Of a stretch of 26,867 nucleotides of DNA, positions 19,589 through 26,867 are shown one piece after another. The notes beneath the pieces are model-generated. The model saw only the letters and a list, made by a program, of their open reading frames with translations, did no database searches and was not told the DNA's origin. Location: positions 771-27,637 of the forward strand of contig MU621315.1 in assembly GCA_025399215.1 (NCBI GenBank). The letters are read 5' to 3'. Position numbers and translations under genes: made by a program. The DNA is from Globomyces pollinis-pini. Taxonomy: Eukaryota; Chytridiomycota; Chytridiomycetes; Rhizophydiales; Globomycetaceae. Within the stretch, counting starts at the first letter, position 1, and each line of letters opens with the position of its first letter.

Positions 19589-22058
19589 ATGCCAGATGAT
19601 AAAGAAAGTTTGATCTTAATCGTGTCTGACTTTAGCAGTTTCCATGTCGATTGAAGAGTCCAACAAGCTGAGAGCATCCTTGGGTATTAAACTGTTAGAA
19701 GTTGAATCATCTTCGAAAGAACAAGTTGCTGAAGATAATTTCAAGAAACACCTTACTGAAGCAGATAACAAGAAGAAGAAAGAAAAATTAATCGAAAACA
19801 TTCAAAAAGAAAAGCTTAAATCAAAGTCAAAATTTACTGGTAAAGGATTGGGGGAAGGTGATGATGATGATGATGACCCTTTGAGTTGGATAAAGAAACA
19901 GGAAAAGAAAGCAAAAAAGAATCAATTGGCAATCGCTCGCAAAAAAGCAAAACAATTGGAGGAGCAGGATGTGCAATATACTGCAGGTATTGTTTTATTA
20001 CTTCATTACAAATTGTCTTAAATTAACTTTCTATTGGATTTTTACTTATCTTATAGATGATTTGTCTGGTATGAAAGTCTCACATGCCATTGATGATTTG
20101 GGATATGAGACCATCTTGGTTTTGAAAGACAAAAAAATCACAGATAATGATGGTAACAGTATCCTTGAACTTATATTTCAAATAGATGGTGAAGATGAAC
20201 TAATGAATGTTACAATTGCGGATATAGAGCACACAAGGAAAAATTTGGAGTTGAAGAAAGGCAAAAAGGCTTATAATGCATATGAAGCGTTTGAACAAGA
20301 GCAAATGGGAAACAAACGAAAACTTTTATCACATTATGATGAAGAGGATGAACCAGACACATTTGTATTGTCCACTGGTGGTGCTGTAAATCTAGAAGAG
20401 CTGGAGGAGAAAAAAAAGCAAGTTGCAGTAGAATTGCGGAAAGGAGCAGTGTCGCTTGAGTATGATAAAACTCAAGAAGTAATGGACTATTATTCAAAGG
20501 ACGAATTACTTGCTTTCAGGAAACCAAAGAAGAAAAAGAAAAAGAAAGAGTCCAGAAAAAAGACGCATAATGATGATGGTAACATATTTGGTCAACTAAC
20601 TTTTAATAGAAATAGATGCGAACGGAAGTAACTCCACTATTATTAACTGTTAGATGAGCAATGTAGTTTATTTTGTTAATTGATTTTTTTAGTGAATGAT
20701 GATGCTATGGAGGTAGACGAAAAGCCAAACCACGAGAAATATTCCAACAGCAATAAGACGACTGAAATTGATTCAATGAATTTTGTAGATGACGATGATC
20801 TTCAGCAAGCACTGTCTAAAACGAGATCCAAAAATTTAAAGACTAATATTCATGATTTACTGCAGAAAGTCCATGAGCCAATGGAAACAGATAAAGATGA
20901 GAATGTAGGACTAGTAATATCGGATTTGTCTGAGTTTGTTGAAACTCTTGACTCCAACTCCGTATTAGCCAAGAGAGATATAGAGACAAAACAAGCTAAA
21001 GCAAACACGGCAGCTCCTATAAATAAATCCCCGTCTACCCAAACAAAAGATGATGTTCATGTAGATGACGAAATGGAGTTAGATGACAATGCTGATGGTG
21101 AATCACTTAAATCGGATCAAGAGGAAGTTGAAACCCATGTAAGTTTAGTGCAAATTATTAATATTAGATGGAAGAATTGAGCATGCCTCTTTACTCTTCT
21201 GGGTTAGCTTCAACTCTTCAACTTCTTAAACAGAAAGGCGACTTGGACAAAGTAACAGACGAGCGGAAATCGCAAGATGAACTTCAGCGACAAAGAATCA
21301 AATGGCTGCAAGACCAGCGATTAAAAGATGCACAAAGAGAACGGCTTTTGCAGCAAGAAAAGGAGGCGAATAAATCCAGAGGTGTAGACAAATCCGGTAA
21401 ACGGATCAGAGAGGACCAATACGAACGAGATCAGCGATATCGAGATGCAGAACGTGAAAGGGCACGTGAAATACAAGCCAAATTTGCCGACTATAAACCA
21501 GTGATAAATTTGGAGTATCGAGATAGCGGTGGACGAGTCTTAAGCACCAAAGATGTATTAAATTTCGTTACTAATACACAGGCGTTCCGAGAATTTGCTC
21601 ATAAATTCCATGGGAAAAGAAGTGGTAAAACTAAGACTGAAAAAAGACTTTCTAAGCTGGAAGAAGCTGCAGCATTACAACGCATGCAGTCTACTGATAC
21701 CCCGCTTGGAACTGCTTCCGCTTTTGCAAATTTTGCAAAGGAAACTGGTAGTACGCATGTGGTACTCTCCAAAGGTCATAAAAAGTAAATTTCCTTTTAT
21801 TAACCATCTAGCACTATTCCTGAGGCACCAACAACAATTGCAAAACCAGTGGTGGAAGCAGAAGAAATTGCCGTAGCCGCTACTGTAATAGTACCTCAAC
21901 CCCAAATACCACGCGAACCCCAAGTGTTTACACCAGTAGTGGACAACCCTATACCTGCTGTTGAAGGTGTTACAGCCCTTCAACCGAACAGAGAGAAGAT
22001 TACATTTGGATTATCGTTGAAGAAGAAGCCAATGGGTGGATTTGCTCGAAAGAAGTAA
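19589..22058 (+). CDS. SART1: SART1/SNU66, U4/U6.U5 tri-snRNP-associated protein
   Basis: Core tri-snRNP protein required for pre-mRNA splicing and spliceosome activation. Exons 19589-19607, 19636-19986, 20057-20578, 20610-20627, 20693-21138, 21168-21784, 21812-22058; 2220 nt, 739 aa, within the family range (yeast 587, human 800). Introns: 28, 70, 31, 65, 29 and 27 nt. The first exon gives MPDDKE; after splicing the product reads into the family start SMSIEESNKLRASLG. Other family blocks: FVDDDDLQQALSKTR, SGLASTLQLLKQKG, YRDSGGRVLSTKDV, FAHKFHGKRSGK, and the C-terminal ITFGLSLKKKPMG. Strongly charged and coiled-coil-rich with KKKKKKK and acidic runs. The 18-nt exon 4 and its flanking splice sites are the least certain part (an acceptor 6 nt further on also keeps the frame). 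Confidence 0.93.
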
Positions 22059-22222
22059 AATTGTTTAGTGTATTCAAATAAATTGGCTTTAGCACCAATA
22101 AAATCCCTGTCTTTTCATTTGAATAAAATCATTGGCATAGGCCAAGTTGTATGCGCATACCGTATTGAATTCATTTTAGGCTCAAAACACTTTGGCGTGG
22201 ATTTTAACCAACTAAAAATAGG

Positions 22223-23209
22223 ATGATGAAATTGATACCATTGCTCTTAATAGCATGTCAGAGCCGAATGATAGTAAACAATACTTTCTCATCGTAGAAT
22301 TGGTACTCTCAACCCTATATAAAGTCACTGGAATGCGATGGGAAATCATTGTTCGCCGAATTACCAAAGAAGTATGAACCATCAGATATTGCATATGATA
22401 CAGTCAAGCAATTATTATATGTCGTTAGTGACAATGGACATCTTGCCAAAATGACAGTTAAAGGGGAATTAATAGAGACGTACAAAGTTAAAGGGAAGCC
22501 AGATTTAGAAGCTATTGCACTGCTTCAAGCAAAGTAACCACTTATTAGTATGTATCCTTATATTAGGCCTGGAATATTGTATTTAGGGGTGGAATATCCA
22601 ACCCAGATAATTGAATATGACATTGAAGCAGCAGAAACAATACGAACAATTACATTGGATGAATTAGTAGATGAGAATTCCCGTATACCAGCAGACCATC
22701 AAGGGCTCGAGTCAATGACGTTCTTAGAGAACCGAAATGGGAAAACGTATTTGCTCGTTGGTAGACAAGTAATTCAACTATGTTAATATTAATAATAGAT
22801 GGACGCAAGAGTATTTGTTTATGAGACTTCTAAATCTGATGTGTTGGATTTGAAATATTTAGGACAGTTCCAGGCTCCCGGATCAGGAAGAGATTTATCA
22901 AGTTTGACATTATGGAAAGATCGACTGTGGTTTGTTTATGACAAATCAAAGTTAATTACTTACATGGACATCAAGATATTGGATACTTCAATTCAAACTA
23001 TTAATACCACCTCGCTGGTTGATTACACCAGTCTCTTCACTCCCATCAATACCCTCAGCATGAGAATTAGAGGCATTGAAGGATTGACATTTACAAAAGA
23101 TCACGTTTTTGTTGCGATTGATCCTCCGAGAATTGCACCAAAGGATTTGCTAGTTTACGACCACTCAACGTTTTTCTCATGCTTTGCTTCCCCATCATTT
23201 GTATTGTAA
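22223..23209 (+). CDS. Secreted SdiA-regulated-like beta-propeller protein
   Basis: Resembles the SdiA-regulated/YjiK-type propeller family known mainly from bacteria; no enzymatic activity is established for that family. Exons 22223-22273, 22298-22533, 22567-22768, 22799-23209; 900 nt, 299 aa; introns 24, 33 and 30 nt. The start MMKLIPLLLIACQS looks like a short signal peptide. Family-like strands: PSDIAYDTVKQLLYVVSDNG, GKPDLEAIALL, ADHQGLESMTF, LSSLTLWKDRLWFVYD and GIEGLTFTKDHVFVAID, where the LE-[AGS]-[IM] repeat marks successive blades. No membrane anchor or retention signal is visible. The assignment comes from recalled patterns, so the fold is likely but the family name less so. It converges on VPS51 with 74 bp between stops. 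Confidence 0.75.
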
Positions 23210-23283
23210 TACGTTTCTAAATTCGAATATAATGAATAAAACTACAAGCAAAAATATTCTAATACTTCTGATTTATTCTATTG

Positions 23284-26087
23284 TTACGCTGTATCAGCGA
23301 TAATCTTATCAAGTTCCTATTATTCGTTAGAAGCAATTGCAGTACCAATGAGCCAATTGATGGGGGATTGCTGTTGATACATTGTAAAAATGCAGATTTA
23401 AGAACCTCGTCCAGTAAATTGTTAAATGTTTTCTCTTCCAAAAACTCCCAATAATGAATTCTAATGTAATAACAATCAATCTGAATCTGACGATATGTTG
23501 CGTCCGTGATCGATATTTGTCGAATCTCTTCAATTAGACACTATTATTAGTAAGCAGTGTTTCAAAAAACCTTTAACAGACATTTCATAATGATTTCTTG
23601 TACACTTGCCAGTTTTAACTCTACCTTTGCAGGGAGATAGGTCAAACGATCTTCAAATAATTTATCCAGTGTATCCAAAATATTGTCTTTCTGGAAACCT
23701 GTGGATGATGGAAGACCGGCATTGCTCACTTTACGAACCATTGTTTTCGTTGCCTTTAAGTCTTTTTGTGAAGATTGGGTTCCATGAGATATTGTCTGAT
23801 TTTTATGTAGTTTACCAAGTTTTTTGTCATTTCCGTCATCTGCTTTAAAACTGATTTTAACTTCATCCATTATACTGGAAAACGAAGATAATATGGTTTT
23901 CCAGATGGGGGAAACCAAATTGATAGTTCCATTCACTGATTTTACTGCAAGGTCGTCCACATATTTTCTAATTAGAAAAATAAAGTTATTAAGTTTGACT
24001 TGCAGATAACGTCGTAAAAGACTCTATTACGTTAAAGATGTATAATTACGTGTGCTAAGGTTTGATATGATAAAGAAGTTTTGGCGCTAACTTTACTAAT
24101 TTCAATTTCAGAGAGCTCTTGAATATGGAGCTTTGCTCCTTGGAGGAATATTCTTTGTGTATACATTGAGTAAATAGCTTCAATCACACTCTTTGACCAA
24201 TCCATTGATAAACGACTCAATATGATATAATACGGATTCACATCGTTTCTACCGGTTCCCTAACGATTAGAGACTTAAATATACCAGCATTTCTGAAGAT
24301 AGGTCGATCCAAAATGAATGCAATGATTGATGAATGCGCAGCAAAACTTCCTCTGTACTAAATGAATGAGTAGCAGATGGGTCAATAAAGTTCTAATGTA
24401 AATAAATACAATGAATACTTCTAAAACGGGCAATGCTTTGGCAATCAATGCTTCTTTGATCCAGTTAGTCATATGCCGCACAATATTAAAAACTTGAGAT
24501 TCATTTGCATCATTGATTTCCTTCAATTTTACTAATAATCAGTTCATTGCACAGTTACTAAAAAAATCTTGTTTGACTCTTCCGAAAACCCCTTGAATAA
24601 TTCGATCTAGTACTGTAATGGTCAATTTAGATAGTCTTGATTCAATCTTAGTGAATTTTTGAAGTGCTTTTGCAATATTGAGGTCTTTGCGTAAGACAGA
24701 TAAGATGCTGACAAACAGATTTGGTGAAACTTGGCGTAAGTCATCCTTCACAATCATTAGCGTACTTTATGACATACCGGTAACTTTAACATTTTATCTA
24801 ACAACTGAAAATATCGATCTTCTTTATCTTGCAGAAAGTGTGATAAATCATCAGCTGCTTGTTTGCGTCCCTTCTATAAGCTATGCAGACTTACCACATC
24901 AGAGAGTGACTTTGCAAAACAGTTGCATTTTAAACTCTCTAGTTTTGTTGCACGTGGATCAAAGTCCATTTTATTTAGAAAGAAGGCATCATAACATTCC
25001 ACAAACCGTGATAATTCCGTCAAAAATTCAGTATTGAAGGTAGAAAACTCTGACACATTAGGATTATCGTTCTTCGCTGAAGGAGTGGTTGGTGAATTTG
25101 AGTACAAGGATATTTTTTGAACCGATTCGAAGACTTTGTCAATAGTATTTGACATCCTTAAAAATATTATCTTATAAAGACAAACCGATAGATGTATTCT
25201 TTTGCCAAGTCAGCAGCAGGTAAAGTTTCCAGCCCTACCATCAGTCCAATTCCCTCTGCTAGTTGCGCTGAATTTCCCTAACAGTTTAGCTATATTAATT
25301 ACGGTCCCTGAAAACACCCTTTTTTGTACTTTTACCCCAATTTGTTGCATAATTACATTACATTCGTCTTGGACGTGTTTAAACATTGGAAGATGAGAAT
25401 AATGTGCCAATAAATTGGAAGTTTTTGTATAGAACATGACAGCTTCTGCATAATTTTTTTGGTCCAGTTCATCTATGAGTCTATTTGGCAATGTAATCAC
25501 AAAATTTAATTTTTTAACTAACGAGTGAATTCCGTTATATTTTTCTAGTTGTAGCTTCTTGGTTGATAAATTGTTTGTCAGGTTATTCAGTTCGTTAGTT
25601 ATGCTTCCCATTTTCGACTCCAATGCATGTACTTGTTGATCCATATTTGTTGCTGTAGTTTTGATCTATTTCGTGATTAGAAACACAGTAAAGTCACTTT
25701 TAAGATTGCATCTGTTGCTGATAAAAACTTGCTATAGTTTTGATAGACCAAAGACTTCACATTCCCGTCCAATTCTTTAATATCTAGTTGTTATCAACTA
25801 CTAATCCCATACCAGTAACCAACCTATTTGGTAGATAAACGTAAATAAATGATTACATGTTGTTAGTTGTTATTAGTTCTGTCAGTTTATCTTCTTTCAG
25901 CTGTTTATTGTAAGCTAATTCAGGATGGTATGAAGTACTATCTATAACGTTTGAACTATTCAAGGTTACCAATATCAATAGGATCTGCCCTCTTTGGGAA
26001 GGTATCCACGGGAATTGTTTCAACAGCTTGTTGTGCATAGTATTGCTTGAGTAATTCACGCCTTCGAGCGACTGACTCTTCACTCAT
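23284..26087 (-). CDS. VPS51: VPS51, GARP/EARP tethering complex subunit
   Basis: Subunit shared by the GARP and EARP complexes, which tether endosome-derived vesicles at the trans-Golgi and recycling endosomes. Exons in order: 26087-25970, 25941-25857, 25823-25813, 25783-25698, 25665-25303, 25277-25186, 25156-24895, 24870-24778, 24745-24559, 24531-24419, 24392-24285, 24259-24050, 24023-24004, 23967-23571, 23540-23346, 23316-23284; 2373 nt, 790 aa. The N-terminus MSEESVARRRELLKQYY carries the conserved RRxLLKxYY motif that binds a SNARE in yeast, followed by the Vps51 core (DIKELDGNVKSLVYQNYSKF, ATDAILKIK) and a coiled coil. The C-terminus ends LDKIIADTA. Exon 3 is 11 nt, exon 13 is 20 nt, and the intron between exons 13 and 14 only keeps frame as a GC-AG intron. 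The intron at 24871-24894 could alternatively be 21 nt, adding one Lys. Confidence 0.93.
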
Positions 26088-26681
26088 CTAAAAATCGAAA
26101 GAAACAAAGACGTGAATTCTTGACATGAAAATTGCATCGCATTCCAATCCAAGTGAACGGAAATGAGAAAGTCAAAGTAGAATTTGTTAGTAAGTCAGTC
26201 TGATTAAACACGAACCAATTGAAACTGGCGATTCTAGCTTTAATCGAATGATTCATTTTTAATACCGCTTATCTATTATAATAGAGCAGTTGAGTTTAAG
26301 TGTTGAAAACATAATTTGAATTATGCACAGTTTCACGACAAATAACAAATCACTCTCAACATAATACTCTAGACTCCTTATATTCTATCTGATACACTAC
26401 TGTTACATTTCAAACTACAAATCAATGTTTTTACTTTGGAATTCATTATATTATAATGTACAAACACTAACAACGTACGTGAAGTAATAAAACATGAGGA
26501 ATTGTGCATATATAGGATGAGGTACCGTTCCAGGACCATGAAATAGTGCCTGGTTGTCTGGATTTAGTTGGTAGAGGCTAGTACTTGAAATTAGACGGGT
26601 TTTTGAAAGTATAAAATTTTGGAGTGGATATATAGGTGTTTTAGATTATATACCAAAGTGCAAATCTTCTAAACAAGATTT
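26088..26681. other. Intergenic region between VPS51 and the tRNA cluster
   Basis: 594 bp with no coding-looking ORF. It holds the VPS51 promoter side and, near the right end, TATA-like elements (GGATATATAGG near 26627-26637 and TTATATACC near 26646) at a distance seen for some fungal and plant tRNA genes. An 8-bp inverted repeat abuts tRNA-Leu. Confidence 0.5.
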
Positions 26682-26682
26682 G
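26661..26682. repeat. 8-bp inverted repeat immediately before tRNA-Leu
   Basis: CAAATCTT (26661-26668), a six-base spacer, then AAGATTTG (26675-26682), a perfect stem whose last base is the first base of the tRNA. It could form a hairpin in the 5' leader. Confidence 0.8.
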
Positions 26683-26763
26683 GGCGGATGGCCGAGCGGT
26701 CTAAGGCGTCACGTTAAGGCCGTGATCTCTTCGGAGGCGTGGGTTCGAATCCCACTCCGCTCA
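26682..26763 (+). tRNA. tRNA-Leu(AAG)
   Basis: Full type II cloverleaf, 82 nt, no intron and no encoded CCA. Acceptor GGGCGGA pairs with TCCGCTC (one G-T). Box A TGGCCGAGCGG and box B GGTTCGAATCC are canonical. The anticodon stem TCACG/CGTGA closes a TTAAGGC loop, anticodon AAG. The long variable arm is a CTC-TTCG-GAG hairpin, as expected for Leu. Confidence 0.97.
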
Positions 26764-26772
26764 ATCTTAATT

Positions 26773-26845
26773 GCCTTCTTAGCTCAGTGGTAGTAGCGCA
26801 TGCCTAGTAAGCATGAGGTCGGGTGTTCAATCCACCCAGAAGGCA
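26773..26845 (+). tRNA. tRNA-Thr(AGT)
   Basis: 73-nt cloverleaf with no intron. Acceptor GCCTTCT pairs perfectly with AGAAGGC; anticodon stem CATGC/GCATG encloses CTAGTAA, anticodon AGT; T stem GGGTG/CACCC. The D stem has one mismatch (C against T). Begins 9 nt after tRNA-Leu with no T-run between them. Confidence 0.95.
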
Positions 26846-26850
26846 TTCAT

Positions 26851-26867
26851 CCCGTCTTAGCTCAGTT
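26851..26867 (+). tRNA. Start of a third tRNA gene, cut by the window edge
   Basis: CCCGTCT followed by TAGCTCAGTT matches a 7-nt acceptor strand, bases T8 and A9, and the start of box A. It begins 5 nt after tRNA-Thr. The isotype cannot be read because the anticodon lies beyond the window. Confidence 0.75.

Noticed and set aside
24678..25037. 119-codon plus-strand ORF opposite VPS51
   Set aside because: It runs antisense through several VPS51 exons and introns and has no recognisable features.
1..26867. Ciliate origin, because Paramecium has introns of the same size
   Set aside because: TAA, TAG and TGA all terminate conserved proteins here and none is read through, and THI5 of this type points to fungi.
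1..26867. CRISPR arrays, insertion sequences or transposon ends
   Set aside because: No spaced direct-repeat array, transposase, reverse transcriptase or terminal inverted repeats were seen.

Overview
The window is nuclear DNA from an intron-dense, AT-rich, compact eukaryote that uses the standard genetic code: TAA, TAG and TGA all end genes here. A fungus or close fungal relative, probably from an early-diverging lineage, fits best. The reasons are a THI5-type thiamine-pyrimidine synthase with the CCCFC motif, a fungal-style VIP1/Asp1, and a DNMT2 and an ADAM protease side by side. The species cannot be named from the sequence. The hallmark is the introns. I could place 82 in 12 of the 13 complete genes; about 78 are only 21-37 nt long (median about 29), and every spliced CDS comes out as an exact multiple of three. 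Unspliced, these genes look like broken ORFs, but none of them is a pseudogene.

Layout. 1-521 (-): 5' part of an unrecognised gene, head-to-head with VIP1 (546-3449, +), a bifunctional inositol pyrophosphate kinase/phosphatase. A divergent CK1-like kinase (3500-5233, -) follows. Next come a possible 57-aa gene (5434-5710, +), an ADAM metalloprotease with a repetitive tail (5729-8576, +), a Cys/His-rich protein (8756-9598, -) and a CoA-binding-domain protein (9946-10427, +). A divergent pair of mitochondrial 2-oxoacid dehydrogenase E1 genes is next: DHTKD1-type (10492-13696, -) and BCKDHB-type (13959-15482, +). They share a promoter region holding a G-quadruplex-type purine tract. THI5 (15752-16746, +) and an intronless DNMT2 (16895-17965, +) follow. 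After a relatively long 466-bp gap come BCP1 (18432-19407, -), divergent from SART1/SNU66 (19589-22058, +), a secreted SdiA-regulated-like propeller protein (22223-23209, +) and VPS51 (23284-26087, -). The right edge is a tightly spaced tRNA cluster: Leu-AAG, Thr-AGT and the start of a third tRNA.

Functionally these are mostly housekeeping genes: lysine and branched-chain amino acid catabolism (DHTKD1, BCKDHB), thiamine supply, splicing (SART1), endosome-Golgi tethering (VPS51), ribosome/nuclear-export chaperoning (BCP1), tRNA methylation (DNMT2) and phosphate signalling (VIP1). Both E1 enzymes use thiamine diphosphate, and THI5 makes its pyrimidine half, so three neighbouring genes meet in one metabolic theme; the clustering may be chance. 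The features most worth a second look are the miniature introns (including a GC-AG one), the microexons, the single 196-nt intron, the intronless DNMT2, the ADAM tail repeats and the tRNA cluster with no terminators between its members.
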